A stretch of 64,000 nucleotides of DNA from Salinicola peritrichatus (GCF_003206715.1 NZ_PZJU01000012.1:64626-128625); one strand, 5' to 3'. Counted from the first letter of the stretch, positions 1 to 8,938 are shown. Made by a program: numbers and translations. The notes: a model not told the origin generated them from the sequence alone.

Positions 1-168
1 CCTGCCGCGCAGGCCCGCCGCCCGGCGGCCAGGACGCCAGCCACGGCGGCAGGAGGCGTGAGCGCCACGCCAGCGGCGGCGTCCGGCGAATTCTGGCCCA
101 AGCTTTCGGCGGGGCTCAGCGCGGCGGCTTTAGTGGTTAGCCTGCTGGTGCTGTGGCAGGTGAGTTGA
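1..168 (+). CDS. C-terminal end of a membrane-anchored protein, possibly CoxG/SRPBCC-like (partial)
   Basis: An open frame runs from the window edge to a TGA at 166-168. The visible 55 residues are a low-complexity Ala/Pro/Thr/Arg stretch, then a single hydrophobic segment (about residues 36-54) and a very short tail, so the protein ends in a C-terminal membrane anchor. The stop lies 10 bases before the 2Fe-2S subunit gene, so the two are probably one operon. CoxG-type SRPBCC proteins of CO-dehydrogenase-like operons often have a linker plus C-terminal anchor like this. The assignment rests on that architecture and position, because the folded domain is outside the window. Confidence 0.5.
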   Translation, partial: PAAQARRPAARTPATAAGGVSATPAAASGEFWPKLSAGLSAAALVVSLLVLWQVS

Positions 169-178
169 GGAGGCGGCA

Positions 179-748
179 ATGAGTTTCGAACGAACCCTGA
201 ACGAACAGGAAATCAGCCTGACCCTCAACGGCGAGCGCGTGCGCGCCTGGGCGCCGAGCCGCATGCACGCGGCGGATTTCCTGCGCCAGCGGCTGGGGCG
301 CACCGGCACCCATGTCGGCTGCGAGCAGGGCGTGTGCGGCATGTGTACCGTGATGGTCGACGGCCAGGCGGTGAAATCCTGCCTGATGCTCGCCGCCCAG
401 CTCGACGGTGCCGAGGTATGCACCGTGGAATCGCTGGCCGAGGAGAACGGCAACCTGAACGCTTTGCAGCAGGCGTTCAAGAAACACCACGGCTTGCAGT
501 GCGGTTTCTGCACGCCGGGCTTTCTGATGCTGGCGACCAGCCTGGCGGCGCGGGGCGAGGCGATGAGTCGCGAGCAGATCCGCGACGAGGTCAGCGGGGT
601 GCTGTGCCGCTGCACCGGCTACGAGGGCATCGTCCGCGCCGTCGAGGAGTATCTGAGCGTTCAACAAGCTGAAGGCTCTCGTTTTCGACAAGCTGAAGGC
701 TCTCGACACGCCGAAGGCGCTCAACAGGCGATGGAGGCACAGTCATGA
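179..748 (+). CDS. 2Fe-2S small subunit of a xanthine dehydrogenase/CO dehydrogenase-family enzyme (CoxS-like)
   Basis: Electron-transfer subunit carrying two [2Fe-2S] clusters that pass electrons from the molybdenum centre towards a flavin subunit. The plant-type ferredoxin cysteines appear as CEQGVCGMC near residues 48-55, with a fourth downstream. The second cluster motifs are CGFCTPG (about 106) and CRCTGY (about 144). At 189 aa it exceeds the usual 150-165 aa because of a repetitive tail (QAEGSR-type octapeptides from about residue 162). The start has an AGGAGG ribosome site, and the stop overlaps the next ATG (ATGA at 745-748), indicating coupled translation. No FAD (CoxM-like) subunit follows, so it would have to lie upstream or elsewhere. 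The substrate is unknown. Confidence 0.9.
   Translation: MSFERTLNEQEISLTLNGERVRAWAPSRMHAADFLRQRLGRTGTHVGCEQGVCGMCTVMVDGQAVKSCLMLAAQLDGAEVCTVESLAEENGNLNALQQAFKKHHGLQCGFCTPGFLMLATSLAARGEAMSREQIRDEVSGVLCRCTGYEGIVRAVEEYLSVQQAEGSRFRQAEGSRHAEGAQQAMEAQS
664..722 (+). repeat. 24-bp tandem repeat in the 3' end of the 2Fe-2S subunit gene
   Basis: An 18-bp block is identical at 664-681 and 688-705 (period 24 bp), and a third, degenerate copy lies at about 708-722. The period is a multiple of three, so the protein tail carries an eight-residue repeat (QAEGSR plus two variable residues) without breaking the frame. Confidence 0.85.
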
Positions 749-3165
749 ACGAGTTCGTGGAAGCCCCGGCCGCACCGAAGGAGGAGACCTGGCAGGAGGA
801 GGGACTCAAGCGCCGCCTGATCGGCACCAGCGTGCCGCGCACCGAGGATGAGCGACTGCTGCGCGGCGACGGCCGCTTCACCGACGACGTGCAGTTCGCC
901 CATCAGCTCGAAATGGCGGTGGGGCGCTGCCCCTTCCCCCACGCCCGCATCCTCTCCATCGATTTCTCCAAGGCGACGGCACTGGAAGGGGTCAAGCACA
1001 TCCTCACCGGCGCGCAGGTGCGCGAGCTGAGCGATCCGCTCACCGTGCTGCGTCCGGTGCCCGGTGCGCCGCAGCTACCCTACTACGCGCTGGCCCAGGA
1101 TAGGGCGACCTACGAGGGCCAGCCGGTGGTGAGCGTCGTCGCCACCAGTCGGGCGCTGGCCGAGGACGCGATCGAGCTGGTCGAGATCGAGTACGAGCCG
1201 CTGCCCCACGTCAGCGATGCCATCGAGGCGCTGGAGGAGGGCGCGCCGCTGCTGCATCCGCAGTCGCTGGATTCCAACCTGCTGGCGAGCAACAGCGACC
1301 GCGCCGGCGAGCCGGAGGCGCGCATCGAGGAGGCCGACGTGGTGATTCGCAGCCGAATGCGCATTGGCCGGGTCACGCCGCTGCCGATGGAGCCGCGCGG
1401 CGTGGTGGCGGTGTGGCGCCCCGGCGCACGGGAGCTCTCGATCCATACCTCCACCCAGGTGCCGCATCTGGTGCGCAAGCAGCTCGCCGAGTCGCTGCGC
1501 CTCGGCGAGGAGTGCATCCGCGTCTCGGCCTCGGACGTCGGCGGCGGCTTCGGCATGAAGCTCGGCGTCTATCCCGAGGACGTGCTGGCGAGCCTGCACG
1601 CCATGGCGCTGCGTCGCCCGGTGAAGTGGATCGAGGATCGCATGGAGCACTTCCGCGCCAGCACCCACGGGCGCGAGTCGATCCACGACTACTGCCTGGC
1701 GGCGGACGCCGAGGGGCGCTTCGTGGCGATGACCAACACCTACACCACCGACATCGGCGGCTGGAACTCGCCGTTCGGCTCGTCGCAGCTCTCCAGCGTG
1801 GTCTTCACCGGCCCCTACCGGGTGGCGGACGCCGCCGTGGAGCGCCGCGTGGCGATGACCAACAAGACCCCGGTGGGCGCCTACCGCGGCTACGGCCAGC
1901 CGGAGGTCAACTTCGCCCTCGAAGTGCTGGTCGACCGCCTGGCGCGCAGGCTCGGCAAGGACCCGCTGGCGCTGCGCGAGATGAACATGCTGCGCCCGGA
2001 GGACCTGCCCTGGACGGTACCCAGCGGCGCGGTCTACGACAGCGGCGACTACGTGAAGACGCTGCACATGGCCGCCGAGGCGGTGGACTACGCCGCGCAC
2101 CGTGGCCGCCCGCGCACGCCGCGGGCCGACGGGCGCATCCTCGGCATCGGGCTCTCCGCCTTCGTCGAGCGCACCGGCTACGCCAGCGCGCGCTTCCTGG
2201 CCAATCGCGGCTCGAAGTTCGGCGCCCACGAGAGCGTCACCCTGCGCGCCAACCGCTCCGGCACCATCGACCTCTACACCGGCGTCTCCTCCATCGGCCA
2301 GAGCAGCGAGACCGCCTTCGCGCAGATCTGCGCCGAGGTGCTGGGGGTGGAGTTCGATGCCGTGCGGGTGCATAGCGGCGACACCGCCACTTCGCCGCTC
2401 AATACCGGCGCCTTCGCCTCGCGCACCCTGATCGCCGCGGCCGGCGCCCTGCGCGAGGCGGCGCTGCCGTTTCGCGACAAGACCCTGCGCCTCGGCGCCT
2501 GGGCGCTGGGCATCGAGCCTGGCGACGCGGTGATCGAGGGGCGCGAGGTGCGCCATCGCAGTGATGCCGACAAGCGCGTGGCGCTCGCCGACGTCTTCAG
2601 CCGCGCGATCCTCGGCCAGGGCATTCCCCACGACGAGACGCCGGGGCTGGAGACCTCCGCCCACTTCGAGCCGCCCAGCGCCGCCTTCTCTTTCGGCACC
2701 GCCGCCGCCGTGGTAGCGGTGGACCCGGAGACCGGCGAGTTCGAGGTCGAGCGCTTCGTGATGGTCCACGACTGCGGCGTGGCGGTGAATCCGATGATCG
2801 TCGAGGGGCAGGTGCGCGGCGCCCTGGTGCAGGGGCTGGGCGCGGCGCTGGGCGAGGAGCTGCGCTACGACGCCGTCACCGGGCAACTGCTCAGCGGCTC
2901 GATGCTCGACTACGCCGTGCCCCGCGCCGCCGACGTGCCGCCCATCGAGCTTTTGCACACCGAGGTGCCCTCGCCGGTGACCACCTTCGGCGTGCGCGGC
3001 GTCGGCGAGGTCGGCACCATTCCGCCCGGCGCGGCCATCGCCAATGCGATCTGCGATGCGCTGGCCGATCATGGCGTGGAACTGTCCGCATTGCCGGTGA
3101 CGCCGGAGAGCGTGTGGCGCGCCCTGGAGGCGGCCAAGGCTGCGAAAAAGGGAGAAGCGGCATGA
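745..3165 (+). CDS. Molybdopterin-binding large subunit, xanthine dehydrogenase/CoxL family
   Basis: Catalytic subunit (806 aa) of a molybdenum hydroxylase. It should bind molybdopterin cytosine dinucleotide and oxidise an aldehyde, a heterocycle or another small substrate with water as oxygen donor. Family hallmarks are visible: the N-terminal hammerhead domain (from RTEDERLLRGDGRF), GGGFGMK near 270, AYRGYGQPE near 380 and the C-terminal GVGEVGTIPP loop with the expected glutamate. The AYRGYGQ motif resembles form II CoxL-like enzymes (AYRGAGR), not true CO dehydrogenases (AYXCSFR), so CO oxidation should not be assumed. It overlaps the genes on both sides by 4 bases, giving a tightly coupled operon. 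Confidence 0.88.
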   Translation: MNEFVEAPAAPKEETWQEEGLKRRLIGTSVPRTEDERLLRGDGRFTDDVQFAHQLEMAVGRCPFPHARILSIDFSKATALEGVKHILTGAQVRELSDPLTVLRPVPGAPQLPYYALAQDRATYEGQPVVSVVATSRALAEDAIELVEIEYEPLPHVSDAIEALEEGAPLLHPQSLDSNLLASNSDRAGEPEARIEEADVVIRSRMRIGRVTPLPMEPRGVVAVWRPGARELSIHTSTQVPHLVRKQLAESLRLGEECIRVSASDVGGGFGMKLGVYPEDVLASLHAMALRRPVKWIEDRMEHFRASTHGRESIHDYCLAADAEGRFVAMTNTYTTDIGGWNSPFGSSQLSSVVFTGPYRVADAAVERRVAMTNKTPVGAYRGYGQPEVNFALEVLVDRLARRLGKDPLALREMNMLRPEDLPWTVPSGAVYDSGDYVKTLHMAAEAVDYAAHRGRPRTPRADGRILGIGLSAFVERTGYASARFLANRGSKFGAHESVTLRANRSGTIDLYTGVSSIGQSSETAFAQICAEVLGVEFDAVRVHSGDTATSPLNTGAFASRTLIAAAGALREAALPFRDKTLRLGAWALGIEPGDAVIEGREVRHRSDADKRVALADVFSRAILGQGIPHDETPGLETSAHFEPPSAAFSFGTAAAVVAVDPETGEFEVERFVMVHDCGVAVNPMIVEGQVRGALVQGLGAALGEELRYDAVTGQLLSGSMLDYAVPRAADVPPIELLHTEVPSPVTTFGVRGVGEVGTIPPGAAIANAICDALADHGVELSALPVTPESVWRALEAAKAAKKGEAA

Positions 3166-3848
3166 ACCCGAGTATTCCCGGTCGTTATGCCGACCCAAGT
3201 TTCACCGCGCTGGAAGCGGGCGTTTTGGAGTGGCTCGACGGCTTCTATCAGCTCGAACACCTGCTCAATACCCGCGCCTGGGTGATCGAGCTGTGCCAGG
3301 GCAACGCCAGCGAGGCGCTCAGGTTCGCGGCGCTGAGCCACGACGCCGAGCGCTTCTTCCCCGGTGGGCCCTCCGATACTCCGGCCAACGGCTTCGACGA
3401 TCCCGACTATCTGTTCGCTCACTCTACCCGCTCCGCCGACATCGTCGAGGCGTGGATGGCGGAGCAGGGGGCGGACGCGGCATTTCGCCGCCAGGTGCGG
3501 CGGCTGATTCTGCGTCACGAGATCGGCGGCGGCTGGGAGGCCGATATCCTCCAGGCCGCCGATGCGCTCTCCTTCCTGGAGGTGTTCGACTGGCTGGCGG
3601 TCGATTGGGTACGGCGCGGTGCCTACACCATCGAAAGCGCCAAGGAGAAGCTGTGCTGGAGCATGCAGCGCATCCGCCCGCCGCTGGCGCTGCACCGGGC
3701 GCTGCCGCTGTTCGAGGCGGCCACTCGCACCCTCGACGCCGCCTTCGATATCGAGATCGATCTCAAGGCGCGCCGGCAACAGGCCAGCAGCCGGTGTTTC
3801 CTGCTCGGGGAATCCAGCCATGGCATTGAGCAGGGCGGTGCCGCTTAG
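3162..3848 (+). CDS. HD-domain-like hypothetical protein in the molybdenum hydroxylase operon
   Basis: This 228-aa soluble protein has an HD-phosphohydrolase-like pattern: an early His in EHLLNT, the SHDAERFF doublet near 68, a further His in FAHSTRSADI and a late Asp in EADILQAADALSF. Metal-dependent HD hydrolases use such a His-HisAsp-Asp set. The start is the ATG overlapping the stop of the large subunit gene (ATGA). Its role next to a molybdenum hydroxylase is unclear; maturation or nucleotide turnover are only guesses. I recognise the fold pattern but not a named family. Confidence 0.6.
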   Translation: MNPSIPGRYADPSFTALEAGVLEWLDGFYQLEHLLNTRAWVIELCQGNASEALRFAALSHDAERFFPGGPSDTPANGFDDPDYLFAHSTRSADIVEAWMAEQGADAAFRRQVRRLILRHEIGGGWEADILQAADALSFLEVFDWLAVDWVRRGAYTIESAKEKLCWSMQRIRPPLALHRALPLFEAATRTLDAAFDIEIDLKARRQQASSRCFLLGESSHGIEQGGAA

Positions 3849-4040
3849 CAAGCGGTACCGGCGAGTTCCTGTATCGATACGATGCCGGGGGATCAGGTCA
3901 TGAAGGAGAACGGGAAGAACCGGTGAATCGGCCGACCGGCCGCTGACAACGACTCGACGCTCGGCGCTGCAGATTCTAGAATAGCGTCATCGATAGCCAT
4001 CTAACGATTCCGAGTGCATCGTCATGTTCGATGTACCGCC

Positions 4041-4080
4041 ATCGCGCCTTCACCGGCAACGGTGAAGGCGCGGTGCTTTT
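4041..4080 (+). terminator. Hairpin with GCAA tetraloop, probable intrinsic terminator
   Basis: A perfect 12-bp stem (4044-4055 with 4060-4071) is closed by a GCAA loop, extends by one C-G pair, and is followed a few bases later by TTTT. It lies after the HD-protein gene and before the OPT gene. The 266-base gap 3849-4114 holds nothing else I can identify. The T-run is short, so an mRNA 5' structure is possible. Confidence 0.55.
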
Positions 4081-4114
4081 ACGCCGCCATCTCTCATCTC
4101 AAGAGTGTCCCTGC

Positions 4115-6172
4115 ATGTCCCAACGTATCCCCGACGAGGCTCGACTGCCCGAACTGACGCTGCGTGGCGTCATTCTGGGTGCCGTCATCACGCTGCTGTT
4201 CACCGCCTCCAACGTTTATCTGGGCCTCAAGGTCGGGCTGACCTTCGCCTCGGCGATTCCCGCTGCGGTGATCTCGATGGCGGTGCTGCGCCGCGTGGCC
4301 GGCGCCAACAAGCTCGAGAACAACATGGTCCAGACCCAGGCGTCCGCCGCCGGTACGCTGTCGGCGATCATCTTCGTGCTGCCGGGGTTGTTGATGATCG
4401 GCTACTGGCAGGGCTTCCCGTTCTGGCAGACCACTGCGATCTGTGCCATCGGCGGCATTCTCGGCGTGCTCTATACCATTCCGCTGCGCCGGGTGATGGT
4501 GGTGCAGAGCGACCTGCCCTATCCGGAAGGCATCGCGGCGGCGGAAATCCTCGATGTCGGCAGCCGCGCGGCCGACGAGCCGGGGACGAGGGACTCACAA
4601 CGGGGCAGCGAGCCCGGCGCCAGGGAGATCGCGCTCGGCGGTATCGTCGCCGCGGCCTTCTCGATCGCCAGCGGTGGCCTGCGCGTACTGGCGGACAGCA
4701 TCAGCGTCTGGTTTTCGGCCGGGCGTGCCGCCTTCCAGCTCGCTACCGGATTCTCGCTGGCACTGGTCGGCGCGGGCTATCTGGTCGGTATCGTCGGCGG
4801 CCTGGCGATACTGATCGGTACATTGATCGCCTGGGGCGTGGCGGTGCCCTGGCTGACCAGCATCACGCCGCTGGAGGCGGGCCAGTCGCTGGCCGATGCC
4901 GGCATGGCGCTGTGGTCGGAGAAGGTGCGTTTCATCGGCGCCGGCACCATCGGTATCGCCGCCGTGTGGACCTTGGCGACGCTGTTCAAGCCGATGCTGA
5001 TCGGCATTCGCACGTCGATCGGGGCCATGCGCGGCGAGCAGGGTGCCTTTCGTGACCAGGTGCGTACCGAACGCGACCTGCCGGCCGCCATTATCCTGGC
5101 GCTGACCGGCGTGTTGCTGGTACTGCTGACGCTGGTTTTCGCCGTGTTTCTGCACGGTGCGGCGCCGCAGCTGGCGGGAGCGGCGTTCTGGACGCTGACG
5201 CTGGGCAGCGTGCTGTTCGCGGGCATATTCGGCTTCTTGATCGCGGCCGCCTGCGGTTACATGGCTGGCCTGGTGGGCTCGTCGAGCAGCCCGATCTCGG
5301 GTATCGGCATCGTCGGGGTGATTCTGGTGTCGCTGCTGCTGCTCGGGTTCACCGCGCTCAGCGACGCCTTCGAGGCGTTGGATCCCGAGGTCGCGCGCAT
5401 GCTGCCCACGGCCCTGGCGCTGTTCGTGACCTCGGTGATCCTGGCGGTGGCGGCGATCTCCAACGACAATCTGCAGGATCTCAAGACCGGCTACCTGGTC
5501 GGGGCGACGCCGTGGCGTCAGCAGGTGGCGCTGATCATCGGCTGTCTGGTCGGGGCGATGGTGATTCCGCCGGTGTTGTCGCTGCTCTACAACGCCTACG
5601 GTTTTGCCGGGGCGATGCCGCGCGAAGGCATGGACCCGGGGCAGGCGCTGGGGGCACCGCAGGCTTCGTTGATGACCGCCATCGTGCGCGGTGTGTTCGC
5701 CCATGATCTCGAGTGGGCCATGATCCTGATCGGCCTGGGCATCGGTGCTGCGCTGATCGTCGTCGACGAGCTGCTGCGCAAGCGCGGCGGCACGGCGCGG
5801 CTGCCGGTACTGGCCGTGGGCATCGGGATCTATCTGCCGCCGAGCATCAACATGCCGCTGGTGATCGGCGCGCTGCTCGGCTGGCTGATCGAACGCCGCT
5901 TGCGGGCTCGCGCTCGTGCTCGCGGAGAGGCGCTCGAGCGGGTTGCGGAACGTCCGCGTCGGCGCGGCGTGCTGCTCGCCTCCGGATTGATCGTCGGCGA
6001 GAGCCTGGTGGGAGTGCTGCTGGCGGGCATTATCGGCCTCAGCGGCGCACCCGCGCCACTGGCACTGGTCGGCGCCGGTTTCGCCGATGTGGCGAAGTGG
6101 CTGGGGCTGGTCGTGTTCGTGCTCGTCTGCGTCGGCTTCTACCGCCGGGTGCTGGGCTCTTCCGCGAACTGA
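4115..6172 (+). CDS. OPT-family oligopeptide/metal-chelate transporter
   Basis: Integral inner-membrane protein of 685 aa with about 14-16 hydrophobic segments, typical of the oligopeptide transporter superfamily. N-terminal features include LTLRGVILGAVITLLFTASNVYLGLKVGLTFASAIPAAVIS, the conserved OPT opening segment with NxYLGLKxGLTFxxSIPA-like residues, followed by NNMVQTQASAAGT. A cytoplasmic basic stretch (RRLRARARARGEALERV) lies near residue 600. Family members import peptides or metal-siderophore chelates using the proton gradient; the substrate cannot be read from sequence. I chose ATG 4115 because the family signature starts soon after it. A longer in-frame start at 4031 would run through the upstream hairpin. 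Confidence 0.88.
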   Translation: MSQRIPDEARLPELTLRGVILGAVITLLFTASNVYLGLKVGLTFASAIPAAVISMAVLRRVAGANKLENNMVQTQASAAGTLSAIIFVLPGLLMIGYWQGFPFWQTTAICAIGGILGVLYTIPLRRVMVVQSDLPYPEGIAAAEILDVGSRAADEPGTRDSQRGSEPGAREIALGGIVAAAFSIASGGLRVLADSISVWFSAGRAAFQLATGFSLALVGAGYLVGIVGGLAILIGTLIAWGVAVPWLTSITPLEAGQSLADAGMALWSEKVRFIGAGTIGIAAVWTLATLFKPMLIGIRTSIGAMRGEQGAFRDQVRTERDLPAAIILALTGVLLVLLTLVFAVFLHGAAPQLAGAAFWTLTLGSVLFAGIFGFLIAAACGYMAGLVGSSSSPISGIGIVGVILVSLLLLGFTALSDAFEALDPEVARMLPTALALFVTSVILAVAAISNDNLQDLKTGYLVGATPWRQQVALIIGCLVGAMVIPPVLSLLYNAYGFAGAMPREGMDPGQALGAPQASLMTAIVRGVFAHDLEWAMILIGLGIGAALIVVDELLRKRGGTARLPVLAVGIGIYLPPSINMPLVIGALLGWLIERRLRARARARGEALERVAERPRRRGVLLASGLIVGESLVGVLLAGIIGLSGAPAPLALVGAGFADVAKWLGLVVFVLVCVGFYRRVLGSSAN

Positions 6173-6190
6173 GCGTACGACATGAGCGCA

Positions 6191-7075
6191 CTACAACAGC
6201 GGTGACGAGTTGGGCAGTGCCGCGGGTGTGGTGGCGAAACCGCCGATGGCGACCTCGACTTCGAACAGGGCGCCGGCCTGGGGTTCGTCTTCACGCCCCA
6301 CGGCCGCCGAAGTGACGAACAGGCGATCGAGATCGTCGCCGCCGAAGGCGCAGGAGGTGGGGCGCGACACCGGTAACGCCACCTCGCGGTCGAGCGAGCC
6401 GTCGGGATGGAAACGGGCGACCCGGGCGCCGTCCCATAGCGCGACCCACAGCCCGCCTTCGCGGTCGCAGGTCATGCCGTCGGGATGGCCGGCGCCGGGG
6501 GCGAGACGAATGTGCTCGCGCTTGTTGGAGAGTTCGCCGTCGTCGTCGAGGTCGAAGGCGAACACAGTCTGGCGCGCGCTGTCGTTATGGTAGAGTGTGC
6601 GACCGTCGGGAGAGATCGCGGGGCCGTTGGTGACGTGATACTCGCTGTCCATCTCGACCAGGCCGCGGCTGTCCAGGCGATAAAGGTAGCCTCGACCGTG
6701 GGACTCGGCGGCGTCCATCGAGCCGAACCAGAGGCGCCCCTGGGCATCGCTCTTGCCGTCGTTGAGCCGGTCGCCGTCGGGTAGCCAGGCGATCGGCGTG
6801 AGGCGCTTGCCGGGCCTTGGCCCGTGCTCGTCGAGGGAGAGTTCGACCACGCCCGAGCGCAGGCCGGCGACGAAGCCGCCGCCTTCGCGGGGCAGCAACC
6901 AGCAGCACGCTTCGTCGAGATCCCAGCTCCGGCGGTCGTCGTCCTGCGGACGCCAGGCGTGCAGCCTGGCCTGCAGGATATCGACGAACAGCAGTGCCTG
7001 GTGCTGCTCCGACCAGATGGGGCCCTCGCCGAGCGTGGCGCGAACCTCCCAGATGGCAACGGCTTCCTTGGACAT
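6191..7075 (-). CDS. SMP-30/gluconolactonase/LRE-family protein
   Basis: A six-bladed beta-propeller metalloenzyme of 294 aa, likely a sugar lactonase. Family metal ligands are recognisable: Glu in the N-terminal LGEGPIW motif, Asn in VTNGPAIS and Asp in GHPDGMTCD. RLNDGKSDAQGRLWFGSM is the typical NDGxxDxxGRxWxGxM segment. The start ATG at 7075 follows AGGAG with good spacing. It is transcribed towards the OPT gene and stands apart from any recognisable sugar-oxidation operon here, so the sugar is unknown. Confidence 0.85.
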   Translation of the reverse strand: MSKEAVAIWEVRATLGEGPIWSEQHQALLFVDILQARLHAWRPQDDDRRSWDLDEACCWLLPREGGGFVAGLRSGVVELSLDEHGPRPGKRLTPIAWLPDGDRLNDGKSDAQGRLWFGSMDAAESHGRGYLYRLDSRGLVEMDSEYHVTNGPAISPDGRTLYHNDSARQTVFAFDLDDDGELSNKREHIRLAPGAGHPDGMTCDREGGLWVALWDGARVARFHPDGSLDREVALPVSRPTSCAFGGDDLDRLFVTSAAVGREDEPQAGALFEVEVAIGGFATTPAALPNSSPLL

Positions 7076-7201
7076 GGTTATCTCCTGATGACTGGCGACA
7101 AGCAAAGCGGGGTCGACATCATCATAGCGTCGCCAGCGATGAGGTGAATGGATTATCCGCAGTAAGGATCAAACAGCGATGAAGCGTATCGAGGTGTCCG
7201 C

Positions 7202-8104
7202 GTGAAGTGTGTCGTGTCGCAGCCGAACCACTGCCTGAGCCTGGCGCTGGCGCAGATCGCGGCGTCGCGCGGCGACATCGTCCATGCGCTTGCCGCGACG
7301 CCATTGGATCGGGAAACCCTGGCGGCACAGGCGCCGGATGCGGTGATCGTGCCGCCGCTGTCGGATCCGGCCCGGGTCGAGCCGGCGGTGGTCTACGCCC
7401 ACTGCGATCAGGTCGAGGCGCTGCTGGAAATCTGTCAGGCGCAGCGGGTTCCGCTGATCTGGTGCGTCTCGGACACGCTGTTCGAGGATGGCGCGGACGG
7501 GCCGATCGACGAGGACGTGATGCCGGCGCCACGCGACGAGACGCTGCGGCGCCTGGTCGCCGCCGGCGAACGGGTGCGTCGCCATCCGTCCCATCTGGTG
7601 CTGCGGCTCGGTCCGCTGTTCGGGATCGAAGGCGAAGATGCCTGGCTGGGGCCGTTGATCGACGCCCTGATGCGCGGCGAAACGGTGCGCGCGGCACAGG
7701 ATCTGGTGCTGTGTCCGACCTCGGTGATGGCCGTGGCCCGGGCGCTGACGGGGATGCTGCTGCAACTCGATAGCGGCGCCGAGGCCTGGGGCACCTATCA
7801 TCTCTCCGGCATCGAGCCGGTCAGCGCCTACACCTTCACCTCGGTCGTGCGTACCCAGCTGGCGACGCGCCTGGAAGGCGCCGGCCAGAGGTGCGAACTG
7901 GGCGAGCTGCAGGCGCTCAATCAGCATCACGACACGCCGTTGCGGCGGGTACTCAACTGCCGCCGCTTGCTGGATGTGTTCGGTATCCATCAGAAATCGT
8001 GGCGGATAGAGCTGGGGCTGATGCTGGATACCTGGTGTCAGCAGCACTATCCCGGTCATGACGATATGAACAGCGGCAGTAATGAGGAAGCGGCCGACGC
8101 ATGA
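7202..8104 (+). CDS. NAD(P)-binding RmlD-like sugar-nucleotide reductase/epimerase family protein
   Basis: This 300-aa protein resembles the RmlD (dTDP-4-dehydrorhamnose reductase) branch of extended short-chain dehydrogenases: a Rossmann-like start, PLIWCVSDTLFEDG near 93-106, a VLRLGPLFGIEG segment near 140 and a C-terminal substrate domain (WGTYHLSGIEPVSAYTF). The classical GxxGxxG and YxxxK are not clearly preserved, so catalytic activity is uncertain. The frame opens with GTG at 7202, preceded by a poor ribosome site; a nine-codon frame (ATG 7180 to TGA 7204-7206) overlaps this start. Its stop overlaps the plsC ATG by 4 bases, suggesting a two-gene operon. Confidence 0.65.
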   Translation: MKCVVSQPNHCLSLALAQIAASRGDIVHALAATPLDRETLAAQAPDAVIVPPLSDPARVEPAVVYAHCDQVEALLEICQAQRVPLIWCVSDTLFEDGADGPIDEDVMPAPRDETLRRLVAAGERVRRHPSHLVLRLGPLFGIEGEDAWLGPLIDALMRGETVRAAQDLVLCPTSVMAVARALTGMLLQLDSGAEAWGTYHLSGIEPVSAYTFTSVVRTQLATRLEGAGQRCELGELQALNQHHDTPLRRVLNCRRLLDVFGIHQKSWRIELGLMLDTWCQQHYPGHDDMNSGSNEEAADA

Positions 8105-8859
8105 AAGTCCTTCGCAGTCTGATCTTCTATGTCGGTTATTTCCTGGCGATTCTGGTTTCCGGTGTGCTGATGCTGCCACTGGGGATGGCGATGCCGTTGC
8201 GCTCGCGCTTTCGTCTGTTCAATTGCCATAACCGCTTCATCATGTGCTGGCTGTCGCTGACCTGCGGGATCCGGTACCGCGTGCAGGGACGCGAGCGCGT
8301 TCCTCCTGGGCCCTGCGTGGTGCTGGCCAACCACCAGAGCGAGTGGGAGACGATCTACCTGCAACTGCTCAAGACGCCGATCTGCACCGTGCTCAAGAAG
8401 GAGCTGCTCAGCATTCCGCTGTTCGGCTGGGGCGTACGCCTGTTGAAGCCGATCCCGCTGGACCGTTCGAGACCCACCAACGCCATGCGTCAGGTATTGT
8501 CCCATGGCAAGCAGCGTCTGGACGAGGGACTGTCGGTGCTGATCTTTCCCGAAGGGACGCGGGTGCCGCCCGGTCAGCGCCGCCGTTTCAACAAGAGCGG
8601 GGTGGTGATCGCCTGCCGTGCGGGCGTGCCCGTGCTGCCGGTGGCGCACAATGCCGGGGAGCGCTGGGGGCGTCACTGGGTCAAGCAGCCCGGCGTGCTC
8701 AACGTGGTGGTCGGCGAGCCGGTCGCGACGCTCGGTCGCAAGCCGGAAGAGGTGCTGGCGGAGATCGAACAGTGGATCGAACATACCCTCGGCGAGATCT
8801 CCGAAGTGCCACGGCCGCCCTTGCCGGAGAAGGCGACGCCCGCCGAACTACCGTCCTAG
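8101..8859 (+). CDS. plsC: 1-acyl-sn-glycerol-3-phosphate acyltransferase
   Basis: Transfers an acyl chain to lysophosphatidic acid to give phosphatidic acid, the precursor of membrane phospholipids. The 252-aa protein has an N-terminal membrane helix (residues 5-30), the acyltransferase motif NHQSEWE (about 77-83, an H-X4-E variant of H-X4-D), the substrate motif FPEGTR (about 150) and a later VPVLPVAHN block. Start ATG 8101 overlaps the preceding stop. The Glu in place of the usual Asp of motif I is acceptable in this family. Confidence 0.9.
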   Translation: MKVLRSLIFYVGYFLAILVSGVLMLPLGMAMPLRSRFRLFNCHNRFIMCWLSLTCGIRYRVQGRERVPPGPCVVLANHQSEWETIYLQLLKTPICTVLKKELLSIPLFGWGVRLLKPIPLDRSRPTNAMRQVLSHGKQRLDEGLSVLIFPEGTRVPPGQRRRFNKSGVVIACRAGVPVLPVAHNAGERWGRHWVKQPGVLNVVVGEPVATLGRKPEEVLAEIEQWIEHTLGEISEVPRPPLPEKATPAELPS

Positions 8860-8881
8860 GGAAACTTCCAGGCGATTTTTC

Positions 8882-8917
8882 AACGCAACAGGCGCCCCGC
8901 GGGGCGCCTGTTGCGTT
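8882..8917. terminator. Perfect 36-bp palindrome between convergent plsC and fabB, bidirectional terminator
   Basis: Positions 8882-8899 are the exact reverse complement of 8900-8917. A T-run follows on the plus strand (8916-8918), and a run of A/T precedes it (TTTTTC at 8876-8881), so transcripts from either side can form the hairpin. It sits between plsC and fabB, which end facing each other. Confidence 0.85.
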
Positions 8918-8938
8918 TCGGTGCGACGGCTTCAGCGC

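Noticed and set aside
745..3165. True aerobic CO dehydrogenase large subunit
   Set aside because: The active-site motif is AYRGYGQ, not the AYXCSFR of form I CO dehydrogenases.
1075..3198. Long minus-strand open frame (707 codons) opposite the molybdenum hydroxylase large subunit
   Set aside because: Antisense shadow caused by high GC and third-position bias; no family motifs, while the plus strand carries clear signatures.
7180..7206. Nine-codon frame overlapping the GTG start of the RmlD-like gene
   Set aside because: Too short and without a clear ribosome site; it could equally reflect a misassigned start.
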